From positions 434,001 through 498,000 of the forward strand of contig NZ_FOZX01000001.1 in assembly GCF_900116135.1 (NCBI RefSeq): a stretch of 64,000 nt of DNA, given 5' to 3'. Both the position numbers and the translations under genes were made by a program. How positions within the stretch are numbered: position 1 is the stretch's first letter; every line of letters starts with the position of its first letter. Shown one piece after another: positions 1-8,750 of this stretch. This stretch comes from Saccharopolyspora flava (GTDB taxonomy: Bacteria; Actinomycetota; Actinomycetes; Mycobacteriales; Pseudonocardiaceae). Below the pieces are notes generated by a model that had not been told where the DNA came from, made no database searches, and saw only the letters and a list, made by a program, of their open reading frames with translations.

Positions 1-30
1 GCCAAGTAACGAGTTCTGGGGACGACGAAG

Positions 31-1233
31 ATGCTTGAGATGTGCTACGCCAGTAGCGCCAAGGAATACCGCAAGCAGATGGGCGGTTCGGCTGAGGCCG
101 AAAGTCTTCCGCCGCCGACTGGCAAGGGCGTGAAGGCGTGGGACGACGTCGCCGCTGCCTTCGACCAGGTCGCTCGCGACATCGAAGCCGCCTTGGGAGC
201 CGCCGAGGCCGCTCACACCGGTGCCGCTGCGGATGCCGCGCGCACGTCGATCGCCGAGATCAAACCGCTCGCCGAGAGTGCCGCCCAAACATCCCGCGAC
301 GTGAAAGCCGCGCTGGAAGAACAAGATTCCTACCAGCGGGAGGCTTTTCAGGCTTTGCCTCGGCAGGACGATCCGTTGCCGAGTGGGCAGGGGGCGATCC
401 TGGATCCTCCGCAGAAGGGGTGGGTCGAGGACTGGGGTCTCGACTCGAACCCGATCACCGGGTGGATGTCGGACTACGAAGAGCGCCAGCAGGCCTACGT
501 GGACACCAACCAGCAGGCCAACCAGGTCATGGAGCGCTACAGCCAGCAGACCGAGGGCGTGATCGCGCGGCTGCCCGAGTTCCAGCCCGCCGACCAGCCG
601 CCGCCGGCCGCTCCGCCCGCGTCCTCCTACCCGACCGCGAGCACCTATTCCGCCGCCGGTGACGGTGGTTCGGCGTACTCCGGTGGCGGGTACTCCGCTC
701 CGGCGAGCACCTCCTCGGCGTGGGCTTCGGCTCCGGCCGCCGCGCCTGCGGTGCACGCGCCCTCGACTCCGCCCGCCGCCTCGAACCCGTCGTGGGCGAC
801 TCCGGCGCCGTCCGGTCCCGGGCTGCCGCCGGGGGTCGTGCGCGGTCCCGACGGGACGCTGTTCCGGCAGAACCCGCAGACCGGGGCGTGGGAGCGGCAG
901 AACCCCTACAACGGCCGGTGGGCCCCCTCCCCCAACGGCGGCCCGAGTGGTCGTCGCAGCGGCGAAGGCGCGGGTGCGCCGGTGGGTCGCGGTGCCGGAG
1001 GCCGGGCCGGTCTCGGTGCCTCCAGCACCGGAAACACCGCCGGTGCAGCCGGATCCGGTCGTCCCGGTCAGGCCGGGGCTCCCGGTGCCGGGGCCGGTCG
1101 CGGCAAGCAGGGCGAGGACGACGAGCAGGAGCACCAGCGCCCGGGCTGGTTGGTGGAGCAGGACGACGTGTTCACCAACGACATGCAGCGCACCGCCCCC
1201 GCCGTCTTCGGTGACGCCGACGCGGGCCGGTGA
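31..1233 (+). CDS. PPE-like type VII secretion substrate
   Basis: 400-residue protein. Residues ~30-185 form an Ala/Glu-rich helical region like the PPE-type domains of actinobacterial ESX substrates (conserved Trp at AWDDVAAAF, then a long helix pair). Residues ~190-300 are Pro/Ser/Ala/Gly-rich linker. The end is acidic, with the block PGWLVEQDDVFTNDMQ, a recurrent C-terminal motif of this actinomycete group. An in-frame TAA lies at 7-9, so the gene is complete; ATG at 31 follows a purine-rich stretch. EspG begins 3 bp after its stop, and EspG proteins are chaperones for PPE proteins, so the pair is probably a substrate and its chaperone. No ESX core ATPase or membrane gene is in the window. 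Family inferred from pattern and neighbour. Confidence 0.7.
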   Translation: MLEMCYASSAKEYRKQMGGSAEAESLPPPTGKGVKAWDDVAAAFDQVARDIEAALGAAEAAHTGAAADAARTSIAEIKPLAESAAQTSRDVKAALEEQDSYQREAFQALPRQDDPLPSGQGAILDPPQKGWVEDWGLDSNPITGWMSDYEERQQAYVDTNQQANQVMERYSQQTEGVIARLPEFQPADQPPPAAPPASSYPTASTYSAAGDGGSAYSGGGYSAPASTSSAWASAPAAAPAVHAPSTPPAASNPSWATPAPSGPGLPPGVVRGPDGTLFRQNPQTGAWERQNPYNGRWAPSPNGGPSGRRSGEGAGAPVGRGAGGRAGLGASSTGNTAGAAGSGRPGQAGAPGAGAGRGKQGEDDEQEHQRPGWLVEQDDVFTNDMQRTAPAVFGDADAGR

Positions 1234-1236
1234 TTC

Positions 1237-2061
1237 GTGGCCAGGCGTGAACTGAGCTTGCCTCCCGCCGCGGCGAACTACCTCTGCACCCGATTCGACC
1301 TGCAACTCCACCCGCTGCTGCGGGTGGGCTGGCTGCCGCCGGACGCCACCGAGTCCGACCGCCGCGAGGCGGCCGAGCTCGGCCGGCGCCAGCTCATCCA
1401 GCAGGGCCTGTTCGACGGCGACGAACTGCACCCGTTCGTCGAGGACGCCGTGCACTTGCTCGCCCGGCCGCCGCTGGCGGTCGGCGTCGCGGTCCACGCG
1501 CGGGACGGCGAGGACTTCAACGCGGTGCTCGCCGAGTACGGCCGCAGCACGATCCAGGCCTACCAGGCCGACGGCGAAAGCCCCGACGACCTGCGGGAAA
1601 TCCGCGTCAAACGGCACGAGCACGGCGGCCCGGCGGGCAACGCCGTCAACCTCCTCGGCAAGATCACCGCCGCCGAGGACGGCTCGGTGTCGCTGCCCTA
1701 CGCGCACCTGGAGCAGGTCATCAAGCGGATGGGCGACTCGACGCGGACCCTGTCCGCGGCCCTCGGGTACGCGGGAGTGCGCGGGGCGCAGGGCGCGACG
1801 CTGATGCGGGCGCTGACCGCCAAGCGCAGCCTCGAAGGCCTCATCACCGTGCGGGCCTACGACCAGCAGGTCCGGCGCACCCGGTCGCTGCCGTTCAACG
1901 TGCAGTTCTTCGCCACCGAAGCCGGCTGCTACCTGGCGCAGCGCAAACCCGGCCGGGACGGCCAGGACTGGTACACGCTGGCACCGGCCGACTCCCGCAA
2001 GCTCATCGGCACCATCACCGAGATGATCCGGCTGCTCACCCACCCCGCCGCGCGGGTCTGA
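1237..2061 (+). CDS. ESX secretion-associated protein EspG
   Basis: 274 residues, the usual size for the EspG family, whose cytosolic members bind PE/PPE-type substrates and hold them for type VII secretion. Features seen: an N-terminal LSLPPAAANYLCTRFDLQLHPLL block, a central region with a VGVAVHARDGEDFNAVLAEYG strand pattern, and a C-terminal PADSRKLIGTITEMIRLL helix. GTG start only 3 bp after the stop of the PPE-like gene, so the two are translationally linked. A strong bidirectional hairpin follows. The partner substrate is most likely the preceding gene. Confidence 0.8.
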   Translation: MARRELSLPPAAANYLCTRFDLQLHPLLRVGWLPPDATESDRREAAELGRRQLIQQGLFDGDELHPFVEDAVHLLARPPLAVGVAVHARDGEDFNAVLAEYGRSTIQAYQADGESPDDLREIRVKRHEHGGPAGNAVNLLGKITAAEDGSVSLPYAHLEQVIKRMGDSTRTLSAALGYAGVRGAQGATLMRALTAKRSLEGLITVRAYDQQVRRTRSLPFNVQFFATEAGCYLAQRKPGRDGQDWYTLAPADSRKLIGTITEMIRLLTHPAARV

Positions 2062-2070
2062 CGAACGCGG

Positions 2071-2106
2071 AGGAGGGCCGGTCCCACCCCGGGGACCGGC
2101 CCTCCT
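2071..2106. terminator. Bidirectional terminator between espG and small secreted gene
   Basis: Perfect 15-bp inverted repeat (left arm AGGAGGGCCGGTCCC at 2071-2085, right arm 2092-2106) with a 6-nt loop. It sits exactly between two convergent genes ending at 2061 and 2117. There is no long U tract, as is common for actinobacterial terminators. Confidence 0.85.
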
Positions 2107-2116
2107 GCGCAGCGGA

Positions 2117-2356
2117 TCAGCCGTCCGTGATCGGCGCGTTGACGCAGGTGCTGTCCTGCGGGGACGCGATGGGCGCCGTGATCCCCAGTACCGCGGCGTT
2201 GTTGCCGCACAGCTGAACCGGCAACACGCTCGCGTTGTTGTCGTTCAGCAGGTTCAGCCCATCGTTGTCCGTGCTGTCGGCGAACGCCGGGCCACCGATC
2301 GCCATGAGCGCCGTGGCAGCAGCGGCAGCGCCGAGAACTCGAGCGGAAGTACGCAC
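2117..2356 (-). CDS. Chaplin-like small secreted protein
   Basis: 79 residues. A signal peptide (positive Arg near the start, Ala-rich core, cleavage after AFA at ~26) is followed by a ~50-residue mature part with LPVQLCGNNAAVLG and a second Cys near the end (STCVNAPI). The spacing of two cysteines, the PV..CGN..x..G pattern and the Asn-rich lead resemble chaplin domains, the surface-active amyloid proteins of sporulating actinomycetes. The match is by eye and may be to a chaplin-related family rather than a true chaplin. GTG start. The gene stands alone, with a shared terminator downstream. Confidence 0.6.
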   Translation of the reverse strand: MRTSARVLGAAAAATALMAIGGPAFADSTDNDGLNLLNDNNASVLPVQLCGNNAAVLGITAPIASPQDSTCVNAPITDG

Positions 2357-2636
2357 CTTCAGACCCCAATCATGCGAGTGGTTTTTCCAGCGGAACGAAG
2401 TAGCTCGAACCGGCGAGATTCACCGTGGCAGCGGACCAGGCGAGGAGCGCGGTGGGTCATTCCAAAGTGGCACGCGGTCCACTCGTGAGGTGTTCGAAAA
2501 CACCGAGGGTGCACAGGAAAATCGGGCATTCCTCGAGACCGATCGGCACGACCGGGTCACGGGTGATCCACAGGAGGGACGGAGGCGGATCTTCGCGCCC
2601 CTGGTCAGGCGGTCACCCGCGGTGATGCGAGAACGC
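2357..2636. other. Intergenic stretch without a gene
   Basis: Upstream region of the chaplin-like gene and downstream region of rnj. It should hold the promoter of the small secreted gene on the minus strand, but no convincing -10/-35 pair could be picked. No coding pattern or repeat was found. Confidence 0.5.
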
Positions 2637-2676
2637 GAACGGGGTGGCCCGGAAGGATTTCCGAGCCACCCCGTTC
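2637..2676 (-). terminator. rnj terminator
   Basis: Two-part hairpin: outer arms GAACGGGGTGGC (2637-2648) and its complement (2665-2676), inner CGGAA/TTCCG. It starts 11 bp beyond the rnj stop. Confidence 0.8.
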
Positions 2677-2686
2677 CGGCGAAAGA

Positions 2687-4411
2687 TCAGGATCCGACGG
2701 GAAGCACGTTCGGCACGATCATCGGGCGCCTGCGGTACTTCTCGGCCACCCAGCGGCCCACCACGCGGCGCACCGACTGCGCGATCCGGTGCGTGTCGGT
2801 CATGCCCTCGGCCTCGGTGCGCGCCAGCTCCATCTCCACCAGCGGCACCACGTCGTCGAGCGCCTTCGGGTCGTCGGAGAAACCCCGGCCGGAGATCGTC
2901 GGCGGCGACACCGCGCGCCCGTTCGTCACGTCCACCGCGACCGTGATCGAGATGAAACCGCCCTCGCCCAGCACCAACCGGTCCGACAGCGTCGACTCGC
3001 CCACGTCGCCCACCGACAGGCCGTCGACGTAGACGTGACCGACCTCGACGCGGCCCGCGATGCTCGCGATGCCGTCGACCATGTCGACCACCACGCCGTC
3101 CTCGGCGATGACCACGCGGTCCGCGGGCACCCCGGTCAACCGGGCCAGCTCGGCGTTGGCGCGCAGGTGACGCCACTCGCCGTGCACCGGCATCACGTTG
3201 CTCGGGCGCACCGCGTTGTACAGGTACAGCAGCTCACCGGCCGAGGCGTGCCCGGACACGTGCACCTTCGCGTGGCCCTGGTGCACCACCTGGGCGCCCA
3301 GCCGGACCAGGCCGTTGACCACGCCGAACACCGCGGTCTCGTTGCCCGGGATCAGCGAGCTGGCCAGCACCACCGTGTCACCGGCGCGGATGCCGATCTG
3401 CTTGTGCTCGCCCCGCGCCATCCGCGACAGCGCCGACAGCGGCTCGCCCTGCGAGCCCGTCGAGACGAACGCGACCTCCTCCTCGGGCATCTCCAGCGCC
3501 TGGTCGAGGTCCACCAGCAGCCCGTCCGGCACGTTGAGCATGCCCAGCTCGGCGGCGATGCCCATGTTGCGCACCATCGACCGGCCCACGAAGCAGACCT
3601 TGCGACCGTGCGCCTCGGCGACCTCGAGCACCTGCTGCACGCGGTGCACGTGGCTGGCGAAGCAGGCCACGATGACCCGCTGCGTCGCCTTGCCGATCAC
3701 CCGGTCCAGCACCGGGCCGATCTCGCGCTCCGGCGTGACGAAACCGGGCACCTCGGCGTTGGTGGAGTCGACCAGGAACAGGTCCACGCCCTCGTCGCCG
3801 AGGCGGGAGAACCCGGCCAGGTCGGTCAGCCGGCTGTCCAGCGGCAGCTGGTCGAGCTTGATGTCACCGGTGTGCAGCACGACCCCGGCGGGCGTGCGGA
3901 TGGCGACCGCCAGCGCGTCCGGGATCGAGTGGTTGACCGCGAAGAACTCCAGGTCGAAGGAGCCGTGCGTGCTGCGCTGCCCCTCGGCGACCTCGATCAG
4001 CTCCGGGTTCAACCGGTGCTCGCGGCACTTGGCCGCCAGCAGCGCGAGGGTGAACTTCGAGCCGACCACCGGCAGGTCCGGGCGCAGCCGCAGCAGGAAC
4101 GGCACGGCGCCGATGTGGTCCTCGTGACCGTGCGTGAGCACCAGGGCGTCGATGTCGTCCAGCCGGTCCTCGATCGCGCCGAAGTCCGGCAGGATCAGAT
4201 CGACGCCCGGCTGGTCGTCCTCCGGGAACAGCACGCCGCAGTCGACGATCAGCAGCCGGCCCTCGTACTCGAAGACCGTCATGTTGCGGCCGACCTCGCC
4301 GATGCCGCCGAGCGCGACGACCCTGAGACCACCTTCGGCCAACGGGCGTGGTGGTGCCGACGAAGTCGGCGTCACCGGGTGGTGCTCGGTGGCTGTCGCC
4401 TGTGCGCTCAA
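2687..4411 (-). CDS. rnj: Ribonuclease J
   Basis: Metallo-beta-lactamase/beta-CASP ribonuclease with 5'-3' exonuclease and endonuclease activity in mRNA decay and rRNA maturation. The zinc motif HGHEDH lies at residues ~94-99, followed by typical RNase J blocks (TGDIKLDQ, GRSMVRNM, STGSQGEP, HVSGHAS, PVHGEWRH). The TTG start at 4411 was chosen because AGAGGTG lies ~8 nt upstream and the start falls 7 bp after the dapA stop; 574 residues. The frame stays open to an ATG at 4462, but that would overlap dapA and add 17 atypical residues. Forms an operon with dapA; the pairing dapA-rnj is common in actinobacteria. Confidence 0.93.
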   Translation of the reverse strand: MSAQATATEHHPVTPTSSAPPRPLAEGGLRVVALGGIGEVGRNMTVFEYEGRLLIVDCGVLFPEDDQPGVDLILPDFGAIEDRLDDIDALVLTHGHEDHIGAVPFLLRLRPDLPVVGSKFTLALLAAKCREHRLNPELIEVAEGQRSTHGSFDLEFFAVNHSIPDALAVAIRTPAGVVLHTGDIKLDQLPLDSRLTDLAGFSRLGDEGVDLFLVDSTNAEVPGFVTPEREIGPVLDRVIGKATQRVIVACFASHVHRVQQVLEVAEAHGRKVCFVGRSMVRNMGIAAELGMLNVPDGLLVDLDQALEMPEEEVAFVSTGSQGEPLSALSRMARGEHKQIGIRAGDTVVLASSLIPGNETAVFGVVNGLVRLGAQVVHQGHAKVHVSGHASAGELLYLYNAVRPSNVMPVHGEWRHLRANAELARLTGVPADRVVIAEDGVVVDMVDGIASIAGRVEVGHVYVDGLSVGDVGESTLSDRLVLGEGGFISITVAVDVTNGRAVSPPTISGRGFSDDPKALDDVVPLVEMELARTEAEGMTDTHRIAQSVRRVVGRWVAEKYRRRPMIVPNVLPVGS

Positions 4412-4418
4412 CGCTGTG

Positions 4419-5351
4419 TCACCTCTGTGCTGCGTCCGGGTTGACCAATACCAGGCCAGCATCCCACAGGTCGCTCGTGATCAGACGAACCTGCTCCTCC
4501 GTGGCGGCCGGCAGCGGCAGTCGCGGCTGCCCGGTCTCGTAGCCGCACAGCCGCAGCGCCGTCTTGGCGAAGATGACGCCGCCGACGAAGTTCATCGACC
4601 GGTACACCGGCAGGAGTCCCTTGTGGACCTCCAGAGCGCCTGCCACGTCACCGGATTCGTAGGAGTCGAGCATCTTGCGGAGCCGGTCGCCGACCACGTG
4701 GCCGATCACGCTGACGAAGCCGACCGCACCCACCGACAGCCACGGCAGGTTCAGCGGGTCCTCGCCCGAGTAGTAGGCCAGCCCGGCGTCGTTCATCGCC
4801 TCGCTGCCGGCCCACAGGTCGTGCTTGGAGTCCTTCACCGCCACGATCTGCGGGTGCTCGGCGAGCCGCTTGAGGGTGTCGACCTGAATCGGCACGACGC
4901 TGCGCGGCGGGATGTCGTAGAGCATCACCGGCAGCCCGGTGGCGTCGGCGACCGTCCAGAAGTGCTGGTAGAGGCCTTCCTGCGGCGGCCGGGAGTAGTA
5001 GGGGGTCACGACCAGCAGGCCGTGCGCACCGGCCTTCTCCGCGGAGCGCGCCAGCTCCACGGAGTGCTCGGTGTTGTTCGTGCCGGCACCGGCGACGACG
5101 GTCGCCCGGTCGCCCACGGCCTCGACCACGGCGCGGAGCAGCTGCTCCTTCTCCTGATCGGTCGTGGTCGGGCTCTCACCGGTGGTGCCGTTGACGACCA
5201 GCCCGTCGTTCCCGACGTTGTCGACCAGGTACGCGGCGAGCTCCTGCGCCACTTTCAGGTCGACCTTCCCGTCCTCGTCGAACGGCGTGACCATGGCGGT
5301 CAGGACGCGGCCGAACGGGCGGCCCGGAATGGCGGTGGGGCAGTCGGTCAT
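4419..5351 (-). CDS. dapA: 4-hydroxy-tetrahydrodipicolinate synthase
   Basis: 310-residue TIM-barrel aldolase condensing pyruvate with aspartate semialdehyde, the entry into lysine and diaminopimelate synthesis. Key residues are visible: GTTGES (55-60), PYYSRP with Tyr119, LYDIPPR with Tyr145, and the Schiff-base lysine in AVKDSKHD (Lys173). Cytosolic homotetramer by family. ATG start. Directly followed by rnj. dapB sits 14 kb away on the same strand, so the pathway is split here. Confidence 0.95.
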   Translation of the reverse strand: MTDCPTAIPGRPFGRVLTAMVTPFDEDGKVDLKVAQELAAYLVDNVGNDGLVVNGTTGESPTTTDQEKEQLLRAVVEAVGDRATVVAGAGTNNTEHSVELARSAEKAGAHGLLVVTPYYSRPPQEGLYQHFWTVADATGLPVMLYDIPPRSVVPIQVDTLKRLAEHPQIVAVKDSKHDLWAGSEAMNDAGLAYYSGEDPLNLPWLSVGAVGFVSVIGHVVGDRLRKMLDSYESGDVAGALEVHKGLLPVYRSMNFVGGVIFAKTALRLCGYETGQPRLPLPAATEEQVRLITSDLWDAGLVLVNPDAAQR

Positions 5352-5408
5352 GGCCCTGACGCTACCCGGTCAGACGCCCGCCGGAGACAGCCGGACCGGG
5401 CTGAACCG

Positions 5409-5438
5409 AGCCCGCCGGAAAGGTGATTCCGACGGGCT
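5409..5438 (-). terminator. Hairpin between DinB-type gene and dapA
   Basis: Arms AGCCCG(c)CGGAA and TTCCG(a)CGGGCT around a 6-nt loop: 11 pairs with one mismatch. It lies 3' of the DinB-type gene and 5' of dapA on the minus strand, so it is most likely the terminator of the former. Confidence 0.55.
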
Positions 5439-5509
5439 GGAACGAGCGTGTTTCTTTCGGTTTTCCAGGGCCCTGACGAGCAGTTCTTCAGCTCCGGCTA
5501 GGGGTTCGC

Positions 5510-6136
5510 CTAGAACGAGCGGCGCAGGTCCTGCATGGCCATGACGTCGGCCTCGTTGCCCTCGAAGGTGACCTTCGCTTCACTGCGGCCGAAGGCGTAG
5601 AGCAGCAGCTCGGCGGTGTCGCCGACGACGCGGACCGTGCGCGGGCCGCGCTTGGCCTGGATCTCGGTGCCGTCGGTGCGGCGCAGCACCACGCCCACCG
5701 GGCTGCGGCCGTAGAACATCCGCGCGACCCGGCTCAGCGACTTCCACAGGACCTCGTCGCGGGCCTCGTCGGACGGGCGCGGCTGCCAGTCGGGCCGGGC
5801 GCGGCGGACGTCCTCGTGGTGCACGAAGAACTCGGCGGCGTTGACGGTCTCGTCGACCCCGCCGATGCTCATCGGGTTCCACTTCGGCGGCCCCTGCCGC
5901 ACCTGGTCGACCAGCTCGGGCCAGGCCAGCTCGCGCAGTTCCTGCTCGGCGCGGTCGCCGCGCTCGGCCAGCGCCTTGATCAGCTTGCCCGCGAGGGCGT
6001 CCGGGCGGCGTTCGCGCACCACCAGGTGCACCGCGAGATCCCGGGTCGCCCACCCCTCGCAGAGCGTCGGCGCGTCCGGGCCGACTCGCTCGAACAGCTC
6101 GCACAACAGCTGGCGTTCATCGCTGGCGACACCCAT
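5510..6136 (-). CDS. TIGR03085-type DinB/maleylpyruvate isomerase-like protein
   Basis: 208 residues. The N-terminal four-helix part (LCEGWATRDLAVHLVVRERRPDALAG) is typical of the mycothiol-dependent maleylpyruvate isomerase/DinB fold. Metal-ligand candidates are His37 and the pair in AAEFFVHHEDVRRA (~103-110). The C-terminal half carries the strand-rich region with GDTAELLLYAFGR found in the actinobacterial TIGR03085 family. The reaction is unknown; mycothiol-linked chemistry is a family-based guess. Single gene between thyX and dapA, with its own hairpin downstream. Confidence 0.75.
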   Translation of the reverse strand: MGVASDERQLLCELFERVGPDAPTLCEGWATRDLAVHLVVRERRPDALAGKLIKALAERGDRAEQELRELAWPELVDQVRQGPPKWNPMSIGGVDETVNAAEFFVHHEDVRRARPDWQPRPSDEARDEVLWKSLSRVARMFYGRSPVGVVLRRTDGTEIQAKRGPRTVRVVGDTAELLLYAFGRSEAKVTFEGNEADVMAMQDLRRSF

Positions 6137-6227
6137 GGGCCCACTCTAAACGCCGATCACGCCCGGCGTCCGCCGCCTCGCGGATCGAGACGGAAACGGC
6201 ACCCGGAGTTCGCCCACGCTTCGGCGT

Positions 6228-6980
6228 TCAGCCCTCGGTGACCAGCGGGCTGGAGGCGACCTCGGTGCCGTCCTTGAGGGTGGTGATCTCGAAGTCGCTG
6301 AACACGTTCGGCGCGGCCTTCTGCAGCTGCTTGAGGCATTCCACCGCCAGCGCCCGGATCTCCACGTCGGCGTGCTCGGAGGCGCGCATCGCCACGAAGT
6401 GCCGCCAGGCGCGGTAGTTGCCGGTGACCACGATGCGGGTCTCGGTGGCGTTGGGCAGCACCGAGCGGGCCGCCTGCCGGGCCTGCTTGCGGCGCAGCGT
6501 CATCGTCGGCTCGTCGGCGAACTTGTCCTCCAGCGCGGCCAGCAGCTCGGCGTAGGCCTGCGCGCTGGCCTCGGTGGCCCGCAGGAACTTCTCGTGCAGC
6601 TCCGGGTCCTCGGCGATCACGTCCGGCTCGACCATCGCGGCGTCGCGCTCCGGGACGTAGCGCTGCGAGAGCTGCGAGTAGGAGAAGTGCCGGTGGCGGA
6701 TCAGCTCGTGGGTCAGCGAGCGGGACATCCCGGTCAGGTAGAACGACACCGATCCGTGCTCCAGCACCGACAGGTGGCCGACCTCCAGGATGTGCTTGAT
6801 GTAGCCGTCGTTGGTGGCCGTCGCCGGGTTCGGCTTGTGCCACGACTGGTAGCACGCGCGTCCGGCGAACTCGGCCAGCGCCTGGCCTCCGTCGGCGTCG
6901 GTGGACCAGTCCACGTCCTCCGGCGGGAAGAACTCGGTCTTGCCGACCAGCTGCACCTTCGGCCGCACGATCTCGGTCAC
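6228..6980 (-). CDS. thyX: Flavin-dependent thymidylate synthase ThyX
   Basis: 250-residue FAD enzyme that methylates dUMP to dTMP using methylenetetrahydrofolate and NADPH. The diagnostic ThyX motif [14 protein letters not shown] is at residues 95-108 (RHRxxSxxxxSxR). Further blocks: [23 protein letters not shown] and [15 protein letters not shown] start at 6980 with an AAAGGGG tract upstream. Divergent from the HicB-like gene; the 135-bp gap holds both promoters. thyX next to dapA/dapB is a common actinobacterial order. Confidence 0.95.
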   Translation of the reverse strand: MTEIVRPKVQLVGKTEFFPPEDVDWSTDADGGQALAEFAGRACYQSWHKPNPATATNDGYIKHILEVGHLSVLEHGSVSFYLTGMSRSLTHELIRHRHFSYSQLSQRYVPERDAAMVEPDVIAEDPELHEKFLRATEASAQAYAELLAALEDKFADEPTMTLRRKQARQAARSVLPNATETRIVVTGNYRAWRHFVAMRASEHADVEIRALAVECLKQLQKAAPNVFSDFEITTLKDGTEVASSPLVTEG

Positions 6981-7080
6981 GACGGGCGCGCCCCTTTCCT
7001 GCTCTCACGACTCCCCTGCCCGGCAGCGTAGCCATCGGCCGCGACGCGATCCGCTGACGCCGGTTGACACCATCGTGTCG

Positions 7081-7116
7081 TTGCGTGACGTCACAGATGA
7101 CGGCATAGTGGCGTCA
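7081..7116 (+). promoter_or_regulatory. Probable leaderless promoter of the HicB-like gene
   Basis: TTGCGT (7081-7086), 17-nt spacer, CATAGT (7104-7109), then 6 nt to the ATG at 7116. Transcription would start at or next to the A of the start codon, giving a leaderless mRNA. A 10-bp palindrome GTGACGTCAC (7085-7094) overlaps the spacer. Confidence 0.45.
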
Positions 7117-7721
7117 TGGATCTGAACCCGTACATCGACCAGCTTCGCGAAGACCTCACCTCCGCCGCTGCCGCAGGCGACGACCAGACGCGGCAGACCG
7201 CGGCGGTGCTGTCCGGCGCGATCGAGCCGGCCGCACGGCTGGCGATCATGAACGCACTGTCCGACCTCGCCGCTGAGGTCACGACGAATCTCGACGGGCA
7301 GGTCGTCGACCTGCGACTGGACGGCCGCGACCTGCGCGTCGTCGTCAGCGGTGGCGGCACGCCGCCGTCCACCGAGCACGAGAGCGAGCCACCACCTCCC
7401 CCGCCGCCCAGCGGCGACAACGGCGACATCAGCCGCATCACGCTGCGGTTGATGGAGGAGATCAAGTCCCAGGCCGAGCAGGCCGCGTCCGCCCAGGGCG
7501 TCTCGCTGAACACCTTCGTCGCGCAGGCGGTGCAGGGTGCGCTGCAGGGACGCGGCCGCGGCGGGCCGTGGGACCGCCCGCGACGCGGGCGCGGTGGGCA
7601 CGGACACGGCGGGCACGGACGCCCGGGCCACGGACGCGGTCCCTGGGACGGGCCCGGCTTCGGCGGGTGGCCCGGCGGCGAGGGCGGCGGCTCCCGCATC
7701 CACGGCTGGGTGCAGGGCTGA
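7116..7721 (+). CDS. HicB-like ribbon-helix-helix protein with Gly/His-rich tail
   Basis: 201 residues in three parts. N-terminal ~1-85: helical, then strand pairs (VVDLRLDGRDLRVVVSG). Pro-rich linker ~88-105. A short ribbon-helix-helix-like segment follows, ISRITLRLMEEIKSQAEQAASAQGVSLNTFVAQAV (~108-142), as in HicB-type antitoxins. The last ~55 residues are Gly/Arg/His-rich (repeated GHG). No HicA-type toxin is adjacent; the next gene is a DUF4097 protein, a pairing seen in other actinobacteria. Probably a DNA-binding regulator of this pair rather than a true antitoxin; that is inference. Confidence 0.6.
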   Translation: MDLNPYIDQLREDLTSAAAAGDDQTRQTAAVLSGAIEPAARLAIMNALSDLAAEVTTNLDGQVVDLRLDGRDLRVVVSGGGTPPSTEHESEPPPPPPPSGDNGDISRITLRLMEEIKSQAEQAASAQGVSLNTFVAQAVQGALQGRGRGGPWDRPRRGRGGHGHGGHGRPGHGRGPWDGPGFGGWPGGEGGGSRIHGWVQG

Positions 7722-7753
7722 CGGAGACCCGCATGGTGGAGAGGCGACTTGAG

Positions 7754-8728
7754 ATGACCGACAACAACGAGGAACCGGACCTGGACCAGGAGTGGTCCGA
7801 GGCCGAGGAAGAGCTGACCGACCTGCTGCGCAGTCAGGACTTCGACACCGACGGCCCGCTGCGCATCGACATCGGCACCAACCGGGGCTCGGTCGTGGTC
7901 GAGCTGACCGACACGGCGGTGACGCACGTCGACGTCCGGCACGACCCGTCGTCAACCGGGCAGGACTGGCAGAACGGGCTGTCCGGCCTGTTGACCTGGG
8001 TCAGCGAGCAGTTCGGCGCGAACATCCCCGGCGGCGGGCGCGGGGTCGACCTGGGCTCCCTGCCACGAGAACCCCTCGTCGAGGCGGTGCGCCGCACCCG
8101 GATCGACCTGAGCGGCGGCCGACTGGTCGTCCGCGCTCCGTCCACGGCACCGCTGCGCGGGGTGCCGCTGGCGGTGCGAGTGACCGCGCCGGTGGGCTCG
8201 GAGGTGAGCGTGCAGAGCGGTGGCGCCGAGGTGTCGCTGACGGGCGCGGCCGGGAAGGTCAACGTGCAGGCCGGGTCGGGCGCCGTCGCGGTCGAGGAGG
8301 CCACCGACAAGGCCACCGTGCGCAGCAGCTCCGGCCACCTGCGGCTGGGCACCATGCGCGGCGGTGCGCACGTGCGCTCCGGGCGCGGTGACATCGAGGT
8401 CGCCTCCCTCGCGGCGGCGTCCTCGGTGGGCAGCGGCTCCGGCAACATCTGGCTCGGCGAGGTGGCCGGCGACGTGCTGGTGCGCACCGGCAGCGGTGAC
8501 ATCACCGTGGCCGACGCCGTCGACGGGCAGGTCGAGCTGATCACCGGCTCCGGCGAGCTGCAGGTGTCGCTGCACCGCGGCACAGCGGCCGAGGTCGACC
8601 TGACCTCCTCGACCGGCACCGCGCGCAGCGACCTGGACGTGTCCGATCAACCACCCGAGACGGAGCCAACGCTGCGGCTCTTCGGCCGCACCGGCAGCGG
8701 AGACGCCGTCCTCACCACGACGAGCTGA
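7754..8728 (+). CDS. DUF4097-type beta-strand repeat protein
   Basis: 324 residues. Acidic N-terminus, then a C-terminal right-handed beta-repeat with short turns (RSSSGHLRLGTMRGGAHVRSGRGDIEVA..VGSGSGNIWLGEVAGDVLVRTGSGDITVA), the pattern of DUF4097 (bactofilin/adhesin-like) proteins. No signal peptide or membrane segment. ATG at 7754 was chosen for the GGAGAGG nine bases upstream; an in-frame ATG at 7733 would add 7 residues. It starts 32 bp after the HicB-like gene, so the two are co-transcribed. Function unknown. Confidence 0.65.
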   Translation: MTDNNEEPDLDQEWSEAEEELTDLLRSQDFDTDGPLRIDIGTNRGSVVVELTDTAVTHVDVRHDPSSTGQDWQNGLSGLLTWVSEQFGANIPGGGRGVDLGSLPREPLVEAVRRTRIDLSGGRLVVRAPSTAPLRGVPLAVRVTAPVGSEVSVQSGGAEVSLTGAAGKVNVQAGSGAVAVEEATDKATVRSSSGHLRLGTMRGGAHVRSGRGDIEVASLAAASSVGSGSGNIWLGEVAGDVLVRTGSGDITVADAVDGQVELITGSGELQVSLHRGTAAEVDLTSSTGTARSDLDVSDQPPETEPTLRLFGRTGSGDAVLTTTS

Positions 8729-8750
8729 AACCGCCTGGAGCAGTGGAGAA

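Noticed and set aside
7116..7721. Classic HicAB toxin-antitoxin module
   Set aside because: No HicA-like double-stranded RNA-binding toxin is adjacent on either side; the next gene is a DUF4097 protein.
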